Positions 9,676 through 20,433 of a stretch of 64,000 nt of DNA are shown here, in pieces (the stretch's first letter is position 1; each line of letters begins with the position of its first letter). The translations under genes and the position numbers were made by a program. The notes under the pieces were generated by a model. That model saw nothing but the letters and a program-made list of their open reading frames with translations. It was not told the origin of the DNA and did no database searches. Source of the stretch: Kappaphycus alvarezii (Eukaryota; Rhodophyta; Florideophyceae; Gigartinales; Solieriaceae); NCBI GenBank assembly GCA_002205965.3, contig NADL03000466.1, forward strand, positions 310,001 through 374,000, written 5' to 3'.

Positions 9676-10593
9676 ATGCTATTGCCTCTTTTATTCTTTG
9701 AACACTTGGTAGTGCCCGAACATCAACCAGAAAGCGCCGTAGTGCCTCGCCCTGTACCAGGCTCGGCGGTAGTTGCCTCTAGATCCAGACCCGCCCCGGT
9801 AGTTAGGGTTCAGCTGTCCCGTGGCTCTTTCTGCAACTGGTTGCGAGCCATCAACAGCAGCAACTGCGCTAAGGTAACCGTCACGCTCCCAGCAAGCTTT
9901 TTGAACTCTAATATACCTCTTCGTCTGCCACGTTTCGCTGATCTGGCCAATCAGGCTGCAGTTGAGACCAATCCAAAAGTGCCAGGTGGAACCCAGAAAA
10001 CCCCCACTTCGAACAGTATTTCGACACGCTTAAGATCTTGGGCCAATCAGAGCGCCTCTTTTACAGCAACTAACAATCAAGTGTCAGCGGTTAGGGGAAG
10101 GGCCCATGAAAAAGTGACAAGTGGAATCCAAAAAAACCGCATTTTGAATCAAGTTTCGGAAGCCAATCAGGAACTACCACGTGTGCCACGTGTATCACCA
10201 AGCGGACTCAAGAGAGTTCTGGCTGAAAAAGAGGGTCGTCTTCCGACAAAAGAACGTCGTTAGCAAGACCGCCGCCTTGCTGATCTAGCCGGGGTTACTA
10301 AGAAGACTTCATCGCGAGGACCTACGGTGAAGAGGTACTGTAGGCTGTGTGACGTCACCTGCAACAGCCAGAAGACATTTCTCGGCCATCCTCTTAGTCG
10401 AAAGCACTTGAATTGCCGTGCTATCAAAAAAGACGCACCTTACTGTAAGACTTGCTCCAAGAGCTTCGAAAGCCGCTCTCACATAGAGCATCATCTTAGT
10501 GGAAAGGCCCATAAGGCCATATTAGCAGATATTCTTTCGAGTAAGTCTACCTGCGCGACTGGATCTAGTACAGTTACAACCTGTTACTCGTAA
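9676..10593 (+). pseudogene. Copia I first ORF with paired C2H2 zinc fingers
   Basis: One frame runs from 9676 to 10593, broken only by a TAG at 10261-10263. The N-terminal two thirds are basic and rich in P, S and R, with no domain I know. The C-terminal part has two fingers of identical spacing: C-x2-C-x12-H-x5-H beginning CRLCDVTC (about 10339) and again beginning CKTCSKSF (about 10444). The element has no recognisable Copia gag, so this protein may stand in its place or be an added nucleic-acid-binding module. Similar fingers occur in Gypsy I and Copia III. Confidence 0.7.
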
Positions 10594-10967
10594 GCTACAA
10601 TATTACCAAAAGAGGTTCTCGAAGGATCCTGCAAAGGACTCGAAACGGGTCTTATTTGAGCTTTGCGCCGAGTTTAATAAACAAAATAGTGATGACTATC
10701 GTACTGATGATAATGACTGGGAAATTAATGAATCACAGTCGCTGAAGATTTCTTTTGCGACGTCATGGATAGCGATACTGAATCAAACGACTTCGACGGG
10801 CACATGTCACAAAATGATTTACATGAAGAGCAAAATAACGTGAATGAGCAATTTTTTTCACGATTCTCCCGTTCTGGATCACTAGACCCCTCCCTATCGA
10901 ATTTGCTGGAGGGTTTTCGGAAACTAGTACTCAAATAAGCCGAAGTACTTCTACGAAACGGCAAACT

Positions 10968-11395
10968 GTGAAAATTTCGGAATCAAAGTGCCAAAATGGA
11001 ATTGTCTTGCGCCCCTTGACTCGAAAGATGAAGAGAGATCAGAAAAATCTGGACATCTTCCACTCAGATCCAAACGTTTGCGAAACACTAAATTTCACCA
11101 CCGACGGGATCAAAAAGGGTAGTCGCGCCGAGCGATTCACGGAATGTGCCTCGATACCTGGGCTCAAAAAATCGGTCATTGGAAAAGCTCAAGCTAATGA
11201 TTACTGTAGATCTGTGGGAATCGCATTCAAAAGACGACCGCAGAACACACACTTCAAATTTTGGGATGGCTTTTTCACGAGTATAGATAAATTATCTGTA
11301 AAGATGCCGACCCCAGATGGCGGCGTCATATGCATCAAAGTGGACGTGGTCGATGCAAACATTCCTTTACTGATCGCACTATAGATCCGAATGAA
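10968..11395 (+). pseudogene. Copia I aspartic protease region, remnant
   Basis: The frame ends with VDVVDANIPLLIAL, which resembles the last strand of the protease in the Copia group whose proteases end in VDVV-A-PLLLGLD. The upstream part (KRRPQNTHFKFWDGFF) is less certain and I do not see the catalytic D-S/T-G. The frame then runs straight into an LSU rRNA-like segment that begins at about 11396. Confidence 0.5.
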
Positions 11396-11522
11396 TTAGC
11401 CCTGAAAATGGATGGCGCTGAAGCGGGCTGCCGATACCGTGCCGTCTGGGCGAGAAAGGCCCCAGATGAGTCAGAGGGCGTGGCGGCCGTATCGAAGCAC
11501 GCGTGCAAACGCGTGTGGAAGT
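11396..11522 (+). rRNA. LSU (28S-type) rRNA fragment inside Copia I
   Basis: The segment around 11397-11425 (tagccctgaaaatggatggc and then gctgaagcg) matches a universally conserved part of eukaryotic large-subunit rRNA as I know it. The similarity continues more loosely through gatgagtcagagggcgtggcgg to about 11520. It is about 125 bp long, so it is a fragment and not a functional gene. It lies between protease and integrase remnants in sense orientation. Confidence 0.75.
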
Positions 11523-11779
11523 TGGGGCACTTCAGAAGTTTTCGAAAACACGCGAAATTAGGTCATTTTGTGTAGTAAAACTGAAAACATGCGAAATTAG
11601 GCCGTTTTCTGTATTAAAACTGATGTGCTGTAAGCAGCTTACAGAGGTTGGGACTCGACTCTCATAAACTGATTGTCGATAACGTCGAAAACGTATTTGT
11701 ATCCAAGTCAGCAAATTGGAAAATGCCAATTGTACGAAAGAGAGGACATCTGTACGTCTAATGGGATCGTAATGAGATA

Positions 11780-12632
11780 CTGTTAACATGGAATCAGCTG
11801 AAGCGTCTCCAGATTCACTTCTTCCATCCTTCTGCAAGGAAATTATTTAATCTTGTAGCAAGAGCCCAGCCAGAGCAGGCAACGCCTGAGACTCGTAAAT
11901 TAATCGATGAGATCAGCGATTCATGCGAAAAATGCGCTTTGATCCAAGGCCGAGATCGGTCCAGGTTACTATACCAAGCGGCATAGTTTTCAATCAGGAG
12001 ATTTACCTGGATATAATGTATCTCGATAATTTACCCGTCCTGCATGTAGTCGACAGACAAACGCACTTTTCGAACGCAATATTACTGCACAGTCTGTCAA
12101 CATAGGCAGTATGGAACGCCTTACTTGAGTGCTGGTCAACGATATACACACGACGCCCTGATCGGATGGGCGTTGACCAGGGAAGTCAATTCGTATCGAT
12201 ATCATGGAAGTAATTTAAGCTCTCCTTGTCGGGCGTTGAGATACACAACTCTACTGGACCAGGGGAACGATATTATGGCCCTCTACGCCCAATATATCAG
12301 AGGAAAAGGTATTCAGAGCCAGCAGTTGAGCCTTAATTCGCCTTAAGGCTTAGTATCAAAGCAACGAATGGTACAATGAACCCCGATGGATTAGTTCCGT
12401 CCCTTCTTGTCTTCGGCACTATGCCAAGATTCCCCGCTATTAATAGCCAATTCCCAAACCAGGCTGAAAGAATGAGAGCACTACAGATGGCTCCGGCGGA
12501 AATGGAAACGATAACATCTGAATTGAGAGTCCAGACCGCATTGAACTCCCAGATACCAAATGCCTCGAAACATGAGTTAAAAGAGGGACAGAAAGTACTT
12601 GTGTATCGCGAGAATGCTATACTATACAAGTA
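11780..12632 (+). pseudogene. Copia I integrase, broken
   Basis: An HHCC zinc-binding region is visible in scattered frames around 11800-11940 (IHFFHPSARKLFNL, then CEKCALIQGR). The start of the catalytic core follows at about 12000-12080 (LDIMYLDNLPVLHVVDRQTH). The C-terminal region is at 12376-12632 (NPDGLVPSLLVFGTMPRFP, ending VLVYRENA). Several frameshifts separate these blocks, so no active enzyme could be made. Confidence 0.75.
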
Positions 12633-12769
12633 GAAGGAGCCATACGAGATCAATCGTACTGAAGGTAAGCAAGTATTCATTGGTCCTAATGGATCAGAGG
12701 TTCAACACTCTAGGGCACAGATAAAGCCTTATTTAGATGATACATCGGGGTACTTGATTGCAACCCATG

Positions 12770-14301
12770 TTACCGAAGTACTTCATCCCAAGGATCCCAG
12801 GTGCTACTCTCGAGCCTTTAGGGAAGCCAAAGATAAAGAGCTATAAGGGCTAATTAAGAAAGGAACTTGGAAAAAAGTATTGAAAAAGGATTTACCCGCC
12901 GACTCCAACATATCGACTGGAAGATTTGTGCTTTCTGTGGAGAATATGGGTGCCGAGGAGGAATACCCGAAAGCTAGTTTTGTTGTTCAGGGATACAAGG
13001 ACAAAAAAAGGGGTTTCTATTCCACGATGCCACAAATATGAGGCAAAGTTCAACGAGAACTCTGGTAGCCGTAGCAGCGATACTTGGATTCGACATATGG
13101 TCGCAAGACGTCAAGCAAGCGTACTTGCGGTCCAAGGGAAACCTTTTCAGAAAGCTTTACTTGAAACCTCCGAAGGAGTTCGAGATAGCTGATAAATGTC
13201 TGCTTGAGCTGATTAAGCCCTTGTACGGACTTTCAGACTCCGGAGACTACTGGAACAGGACTATGAGTCTCCACTTAACGCGGGACTTAGGAATGAAGCC
13301 TACCAATGGTGATCTTTCTGTGTTTATCAAACACGAAAGTTCTAAACTGATAGGGATGATCAGAACTTACGTGGATGACTCATTGGCCTGTGGGAATGAT
13401 CAGTTTAAGAAACTAACTCAGAAAACGCTTCGCAAATTTATATCGAGAGAGAAAGTGTACGATGATACCATATTTGCGGGTGAAATATTCCAAAAATCGA
13501 TTTCGGCTTCGAGCTCAGTCACCACCAATATTCAAAGAGTCTCAAGAGACTTCCATCTGATGGAAAATTCGCGGATTTTAGGTCATTAAGACACAAACTG
13601 GGCTGGCCTACGCACACAAGGCCGGAGATATGTTGCGCAGTCAATATGGCCGCTCAAGTAACTAAGAGTAGGTTCTCTAAAGACGACATCAATCGCATCA
13701 ACAGAATTGTCCGTCACATGAAGAGGGACCCACTTGTACCTCTCAAGTACCATAATCTTGACTTCAACACACTGAGGTGAAAAGTCTACGCGGACTCTTC
13801 CCCCAATAATAATGACAATACATCGCAACTAGGTTACATTGTGCTCCTTACGGACGAGTCTGACAGGTTCAATGTACTGATATACCCGAGTCACAAAAGC
13901 CGCGAGTCACGCGTTCTGTCCTAGTTGCGGAAGTTTACGCCTTCGCTAACTCCTTTGATGCGGCTTACGTAATCAAGCACGATCTAGAGTCAATCATGGG
14001 AACAAAGATACCCTTATCAATTTTCACGGACTCTAAAAGCCTATTCGATGTGATCACAAAGTTCTCTTCAACCTTGGAGAAACGATTGATGATAGACGTA
14101 AGCGTTGTACGTCAAGCGTGCCAGAGGAATGAGATATGTCATGTCTGCTTTGTGCGAACTTCGAACAATCCTGCTGATGGGTTTACGAAGGTTTGGAAAT
14201 GCGAAGCTCTCATCAGAGTCCTTTTCCAAACAGGTGTGATTTACCAGTTGAACAATAGATCCTACGATCGGATGTATAAAAGAGGAAGAATATTGGCGTG
14301 A
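12770..14301 (+). pseudogene. Copia I reverse transcriptase and RNase H, broken
   Basis: RT signs are WSQDVKQAYLRSKG (about 13098-13140), LIKPLYGLSDSGDYWN (about 13210-13257) and the catalytic YVDDSLACG (about 13369-13395). RNase H begins with a degraded segment near 13790 and is clearest at 13996-14220 (FTDSKSLFDVITK, then TSNNPADGFTK). Stops and frameshifts near 12845, 13040, 13587 and 13922 inactivate it. Confidence 0.85.
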
Positions 14302-14310
14302 GAGAGGGAG

Positions 14311-14732
14311 TATAGAAAAAAATCTACGCATATGCGTCTTGCGCGCAGCCTACACTATACGGTACTCCTTGCCCCTGCACACTTTTATGAGGGTGTAATT
14401 CTACTCTATCTATCTACACAGTAGATACTCTACTGATATTCATATCTATTTTAGGTCTATCTAGGCCACAGAGTCTATATATATTTACTAGAGTAGATAT
14501 TTATGGATACTCTAAAGATTTTTATCCTAGTAGACTCAACTTCCTGCGCATGGTAGGGCTAGTCGACCGTGCAGGGATTCTGTATAAGTGGTGCGGTTAC
14601 CGCACTGCGGTGAGTAAAGTAAGCAACCAATTCATCCAGCTTCAACTCAGACCCAGATATCAAAAACACTTCTGTTTTTTTCAGAGTCGCCCGCAAGCGC
14701 CAGTATGCGTTTTTACCTTGGAGTTCACAACA
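14311..14732 (+). repeat. Copia I 3' LTR
   Basis: This is the direct repeat of 9130-9549. It is followed by CTAAG, the right half of the target duplication, and then by the interrupted mariner sequence. Confidence 0.92.
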
Positions 14733-14900
14733 CTAAGGGCTTTGGAATTGCGTATAAACGTGAAAGAGTCTATAATTTTGCACCGGTACAAACATATTAT
14801 TTCCCACGCATTGTTTTTTTAAAAACACTCTGCTGTTATTCTCAGATTTAGAAGACATTTTTTTGGTTTACAATGTGTTATGTGACTCATGGTGGCCTGT

Positions 14901-15418
14901 TGTTGTATTTCACCCCACAGAACTTACAGCTTTACATGAATTCACCGCATCTACTGTACTGTAGATTCAAACCAGTGGTAACCTTACAACCAAGGCCACT
15001 AGGCACTTTGCTGTCATTACACTTTCCTTGTAATTATGAACAGAGCGTTTGACCCCATTGGTACACTTGGAATAGTTACGGGCGAGTTGCACACTGGGAT
15101 ATTATATCATGGCTTTACTAATCAAAAATCGCCTTGCTATCTAATGCCACCTGGACCAGTGTACTTCTTACATCTTGTCAGAGTATGTCACTCGTGCAGA
15201 CTACAGTTCTGAAAGCGCTACTTACGATACCGTCAGGGCTGTTTTACGGGAAAACCTTTGAATTCGCTACCGTTAGACTGCAATTTACTTTAGTTTATAG
15301 CTATTTTCAGTTCTATATAAACCCTTGTTTGGAGCGGCCGGCTCAACCCAGCCAGCTTCAACCCAAGTTTCAACCACACTTCTACCCATATCTGTTTGTG
15401 TGCACTGAACACCCCACA
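14901..15418 (+). repeat. Gypsy I 5' LTR
   Basis: Nearly identical to 22011-22526. A TATA-like tctatataaac occurs at about 15313, so the transcription start is probably shortly downstream of it. Confidence 0.92.
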
Positions 15419-15664
15419 TCGTGGGAGCAGCGCATGTAAGCTGTGCCTCATTGTGCGTTTTCCCAATCCGCAAGTTGGGATAAATCTCTACTTAATTTAT
15501 CTCAGCTGCCGATTGCAAACAGAGACTAACCTTGTGTTTTTCACTCTGACCCTCACGCGGTAACCCCCAGTGTCGTACAATGGGAAGTCAAAGGGCCGCC
15601 CTCCGTCGCCGTTAGAGTATTACTCAGAAGACCTCGCCGACTTTCGTTCCCCGCCACCTCGCCA

Positions 15665-16288
15665 TTGTTGCCAATTGGCGAGGAAGAAGATCCCAAGACC
15701 CCGCCTCGTCCGTCGACTACGAGAACCCCGATCGCCCTACTCAGTTCCGGGGAGCCCAAGACACCGACGCTGACTGGCCAAGATCTTGTCTTACCCCGAG
15801 CACTTTCAGTAGCACCTCCCCTTGTTACAGTCGAAGAGCCTCGCACCCCTTTTCGATCGTTTGACTTACCTTCATCGACCTATCTTCGGTCCTTACACCC
15901 GGTCCCGAGGAAGCCGTCGCGTCCGACAGTCCGAACACGTCAAGGCCACCGACAAGTTCAAGGGCTCCTCCGAGAAGACTTCAAGCTGCCGGACGCCACC
16001 TCTGTTTCGATCCAAAGGGTGGTAAACCATCGAATCCGCAAGGCTAGGCTCTCGAAGAGGCCACGGGTGAACAAGAATCCGGAGTCCTCTCCGTTTCATT
16101 GCCGTCATTGCCAAGTCACCTGCTCCGGTCGCGTTCAGTACTTCGAGCACCTCAGTTCTCGTCGTTACATCTGCCGCACAAGCAAGAAGGAGTGCAAAGA
16201 CTGCAATATTGAGGTGTTCAGTGAACAAGACCTTGTCCGCCATCAGAACGGGGCTCAGCATCGACTCACAGTCAGGGGTCACAATTAG
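15665..16288 (+). pseudogene. Gypsy I leading ORF with paired C2H2-type fingers
   Basis: This is an open frame of about 207 codons. The N-terminal two thirds are rich in P, R, S and T and not recognised. The C-terminal part carries CRHCQVTC with x12 to H and then x5 to a Tyr where the last His is expected, and next CKDCNIEV with x12-H-x5-H. The spacing and the surrounding pattern (C-x2-C-xVTC) are the same as in Copia I. The first finger has lost one ligand. The start codon is uncertain. It precedes gag, an unusual place for such a domain in a Gypsy element. Confidence 0.7.
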
Positions 16289-16589
16289 TACCTGTATTTT
16301 CCATTAAAATTGCTTGTTTTTGAGTAACAAAAAGGAAAATAGAGCAATAAGTTCATCTCTCAATCGACTTCGTGTACGTGTTGTGTTCTCCCTTCCGCTT
16401 TGATTGCAAGATTCCCTCTGCTGCCCTCAGATCCTTGTACGGTAGTAGGACTTTCAATTGTAAGTCCGTATCGCCATCAGGACCTAGACAGGACAACCAC
16501 CGCAAAGCAAGAATCGGAAAAAGGTCTACTATAACGCACCCGACGTGACTGAAGTCAACCCTTACGTCAGAGAAGGAACTTTTTGTAAG
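16289..16589. other. Gypsy I internal spacer, nothing recognised
   Basis: This is non-coding sequence between the zinc-finger ORF and the tRNA-like segment. An 88-codon minus-strand frame at 16353-16619 has no family features. Confidence 0.3.
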
Positions 16590-16662
16590 TGCTCCTGGCG
16601 GATTTGAACCCGAGACCAATTCATCAGGAGCTGCTCACACTTAACCACTAGGTCACCAGGAC
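16590..16662 (-). other. tRNA-like segment with Pol III A and B boxes
   Basis: Read on the minus strand, a 73-nt stretch starts ggtcctg and ends caggagc, which can form most of an acceptor stem (one mismatch). It holds an A-box-like TGACCTAGTGG and a perfect B-box GGTTCAAATCC. The D, anticodon and T stems pair badly, so it is more likely a tRNA-derived relic or SINE head than a working tRNA gene. Confidence 0.35.
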
Positions 16663-16739
16663 CGAAATTTGAAGGTGCAAGGAGAGCCAATCAGGTTATA
16701 AATCACAATTTTTTCAAAAATCATTGTTGGCGACACACG

Positions 16740-17200
16740 TTACCGCGCCGCGGGTCTGGATACTCGGCATGAGGTTCCGTTCCTCGTCCGGGCACTGAGC
16801 TCCGGCCCGCCGATATCCTGGTGCAACCCCCCAACCCCGGAAGGCACAACGTTGCGCCCCATTGCGTGTTACATCACTGTCGTCTCACCGTTTAAGGCCG
16901 CAGTTCGCACCAAGGCGACCCAGGTTGCCGGTGGCGCTGCCGATCTGGCGGCCTGCGACAAGGTTACAACTCTGGAACGCAACCTCCCACGACGCCTCCC
17001 GCTCCCTCAACAGGCCCATCTTTTGCGCCTTACAGGCCGAAATTCACGTTTCGGCCTCTGGCGTTTGATTGCCTGGGTGCCCCTTCCCCTGGTACAATTG
17101 CGTTTATCGAGGAGTTAGTTCCGCGTCGCGTCCAATTGTCACTCGACACCTGGTGCTATCCGCCGCCGTATCTACCAGTGACTGAGTTGCACCCTCTGGT
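16740..17200 (+). pseudogene. LINE 'A'-like endonuclease fragment inside Gypsy I
   Basis: In shifting frames it reads RPADILVQPP (about 16805), YITVVSPF (about 16867) and FRPLAFDCLGAPSPG (about 17050). These match the PADILV, YDITVSS and FVPLAFDSLGSPS parts of LINE A in order and spacing. It is a 3'-terminal, frameshifted fragment and lies within 80 bp of the tRNA-like segment. It confirms that the LINE A family continues past its current stop. Confidence 0.7.
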
Positions 17201-17739
17201 CACCCACTGCTCAAGCTATCCTGTCCCCAGCCGCGATGCGCATAGACGACGAGGCACATCCGGTTAGATCTTAGCCGTATAGTTAGGACGTGCGCAGTCC
17301 CCAGTAGATACTGAATGCATTAAAATTCTTGGCATTTTGAAAGACCAGCTTGCTGGAGGCTTCGCATCGTGGGTAGCTAGCCCAAGAACCATCTAAGAGA
17401 CTCTCTGTTACTCTAGGTGTTACAGAAATCGTCACGTATCACCACGTGTACACGTGTAAGATCGAAGACTCCTCTCAGATATCAGGCCAAACACTGCAAC
17501 TTCCTTTGTGATTCTAGTCACATGGATCAACCGCAAGTCACCCTGGAGTCCCTCACGCAAATGGTGCTTTGTTGCAGCAGAATCTCGAGCATGCCAATAA
17601 CAGATTGCGGCACACATATCAGAGCTTTCTATTGCAGCGCAAAAGGTATCCTCCTTAGAATTTGAACTCGTAAACGCCCGGAACTAGGCCAGTTCGTAAG
17701 TAATGCACCAGTGGATAGTCGGGCTAGCCCAAAGAAACA

Positions 17740-18490
17740 AAGCCACCTAAATTCACCGGGAAAGGATCAATTGGCAGCTGGTGTGTTCAGATGGCCAACT
17801 ACCTCGGAGCAAATGATGGCAATGGGCCCCTACACATAGCATTCAGCTACTTTGCTGGCAATGCCCACGAATGGTGGATGGTCCACTCCAAAGCAGCAGA
17901 AGGGAAAGGAATAAATTCCTGCGGACCCTGAAGGGTGCTTTGATCCAGCGTTTTGAAACCTGAACAAAGGAAGATCGCTCGAGACAAGCCAGCTCGCTGG
18001 AAACAAGTCAAAGATGTCCTACCTTCAACGAAGACCTCAACATAATTATACTGGACATCCCCGATATTGGAATTAAAGACCAGATAGATCGTTACTCTCG
18101 CGGTTAAAAGCCCTATATCTGGAAGGCGTTGTGCACCAAAGAATACGTCAACCTTCCGACCTAATGAGGGATGCTGAGCGAATAGAGTCGGCCTATCGGC
18201 GTTCTGGACCCGGTAACCTACCAAGTCTTCTGGAGGAAAGAATGGAAATGGAGCTCTTTTGCTGGAACAGAAGTTCAGTAACGATGGAAATTGGGAACAT
18301 ACAAGTGATACTGGGGCTGAAAAGAAACACTCCAAATATACAGAAGCTTGACAAAGAAGAACGTGAAAATGTATGTTCGAAGCTCTCTGTCCAGGTGCAG
18401 ACAGAAAGGCCACATGGCCAAGAACTGCCCAAAAGCCCGGAGGAACTGATTGAAGGTCCTCAGTCGTTCCAGTCATCGAAGAACCATTAA
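17740..18490 (+). pseudogene. Gypsy I gag, broken
   Basis: A capsid-like region reads FAGNAHEWWMVHSK (about 17851-17893). After frameshifts a zinc-knuckle remnant (CRQKGHMAKNCPK, about 18397-18440) is followed by a basic tail. The upstream part from about 17300 carries no recognisable domain. Stops at several points show it is not functional. Confidence 0.65.
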
Positions 18491-18568
18491 TACTTTCGAC
18501 TAGACAAAAAACTCTATATTTATCATTGAAGCAAACAAAAAGGTCTATCGTGTCCACCATCAGATCGA

Positions 18569-20430
18569 ATGCAACGTTCATTGAAAAGTTCTCTCCTGCA
18601 TTCGAGAGAAATCAAAAGGCCTTCTCATTGTCGAGGCACAATTGCCGGTGGGCCGGCAAAAATTCTCATAGACCCTGGTGGTGAGATCAACTTCTTGAGT
18701 GAATCATTTTGCAAGAAACATCAAATAAAGACCGAGATTCCAGAGAGCTTGCTGAAATGGCCAACGGTGCAGACCAGATACTTCAAGAATTGGTAAATGC
18801 TGTCAGTTTACATATTACCGCCAATACTGAACCTTTGTAATTTGCAGTAAGCCCATCGAAGCGTGGTGTTGCAATTCTTGCGAGGGAATGGTGCGCCTCG
18901 CATGTGGCAAAAATAAATTGCCTTAATAATGAGGTGAAATCTGAACATGAGGGAAAATCATTCATATTTATTGCTGATGATGCTGTAGTGAATCCTTTTG
19001 TATCTTTCAATACCATAGTTAGTGATTTCGATGAGAAAAAGGGGTTATTTGCAGTTTTACTTAGACCTTCATATTCTAGTTAGCTAAGAGAACCAGTATA
19101 CCCCGAGACATACAGAAGATTTTGGAAACATTTGCTGATGTGTTTCCAGAGAAGATACCAAGAGATTCGCCACTGAAAAGGAAAGATGACTTCGAAATAT
19201 AATTAAAGGAAGGAGCAGAACCACAGAAGAAAGGTCTGCATAGACTTTCTGAGAAAGAGATTTCAGAACTCCGGAAACAGTTGGACGAACTACGAGAAGG
19301 TGAGTTTAAAGATCTAGTAAGAGCCCCTGGGGAGCTCCTATTCTATTCTTGAGCAAGAAGGATGATGGTCTACGGATTTGTGTGGATTACACAGCCTTAA
19401 ACCGGCTTACTGTAAAAAACAGCCATCTCTTACCACGAATTGACGACATTTTCGACCAGCTTAAAGGAGAAAAGTTTTTCAGTAAAATTGGTCTTAGATC
19501 TGGTTATCACCAGTTTAGACTACACGAAGATTCGATTCCATTTACCGCCTTCAGAACACGATATGGGCACTTTGAATTTCTTGTTATGCCGTTTGGACTC
19601 ACTAATTCCGCAGCAACTTCTATGAACCTAGTGAATGATATTTTCAAGAATCTGATCGACTTATTTGTGATCGTCTATCTGGATGATATTCTCATCTACG
19701 GAAAGACATGGAAGGATCACTTGGATCATATTCGAACTGTATCGAAATCCTCAGAAAAAAAGTTGTTTGGAAAATTATCTAAATGTGTTTTTGGAGTTAC
19801 AGAAGTGGAGTACCTAGGACATATCATTTCTCAAAGTGGTATTTCTGTTGATCCGAATAAGATAAGTGAAGTCATGGAATGGCCGGTACCAAAGAATAAG
19901 CAAAAGTACAGTCTTTTCTTGGTTTTGTCAATTATTACCGGAGATTCATAAAAGGCTGTTCAGTTCTTGCAAAACCTCTGACAAAATTGACGAAAAAAGT
20001 GAGTTTCCAGTGGAGCCGCTCTCAAGATGATGCCTTCAAAGTACTTAAGCAAACACTTTGTAGCGCACCGGTTCTCAGAAATTTCGACGCCACACTGCCT
20101 ATCACGTAACCACAGATGCATCACAGTATGCAATTGGTGCAGTGCTGGAACAGGAATAATTAGGTTCTAAAAGGCCGGTCGCTTTGCGTCCAGGACTCTT
20201 AATGATGCGGAACAAAACTATGCGGCCCATGAAAGGGAACTTTTGGCCATTGTAGATTCCCTAAAGTGGTGGACATCCTACCTTTATGATAATTCATTCA
20301 CCATTCACTCGGACCACTATCCCCTAAGACACCTAGAAACCCAAGAAAACTTGTCCCCGAGACATGTGAGATGGCTGGAATGATTAATTAATTTCGACTT
20401 CAAGATAATCCCATCTCAGGAAAATCAAAT
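18569..20430 (+). pseudogene. Gypsy I protease, reverse transcriptase and RNase H
   Basis: Protease: ILIDPGGEINFLSESFC (about 18663-18712), with DPG where D-S/T-G is expected. The RT is well preserved in a 200-codon frame at 19349-19951: DDGLRICVDYTALN, GYHQFRL, MPFGLTNSA and the catalytic YLDDILIYG (about 19675-19700). RNase H is in several frames: TTDASQYAIGAVLEQ (about 20107), ERELLAIVDSLKWW and HSDHYPLRHLET. Breaks near 19080, 19200, 19950 and 20160 inactivate it. Confidence 0.88.
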
Positions 20431-20433
20431 GTA

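Larger units (their letters stand above)
9130..14732 (+). mobile_element. Copia I: complete but decayed LTR retrotransposon
   Basis: Two direct LTRs of 420 and 422 bp flank 4.8 kb. The 5-bp target duplication CTAAG is at 9125-9129 and 14733-14737. The order inside is a C2H2 zinc-finger ORF, protease, an LSU rRNA piece, integrase, reverse transcriptase and RNase H, which is the Copia order with integrase before RT. Many frames are broken. A purine-rich stretch (gagagaggga, 14300-14309) directly before the 3' LTR is the likely polypurine tract. It is inserted in a Tc1/mariner element. Confidence 0.93.
8060..14850 (+). mobile_element. Decayed Tc1/mariner element, split by Copia I
   Basis: Imperfect inverted ends of about 90 bp lie at 8060-8160 and 14766-14850. 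Both contain ctgag.ataacagc, then gtttttaaaaaaaac, then accggtgcaaaa. Between them, apart from Copia I, are about 1.1 kb encoding a broken Tc1-like transposase. Copia I entered at 9125-9129 (ctaag), close to the 3' end. Without the insertion the element would be about 1.2 kb, slightly short for a Tc1 family member, so internal loss is likely. Confidence 0.75.
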
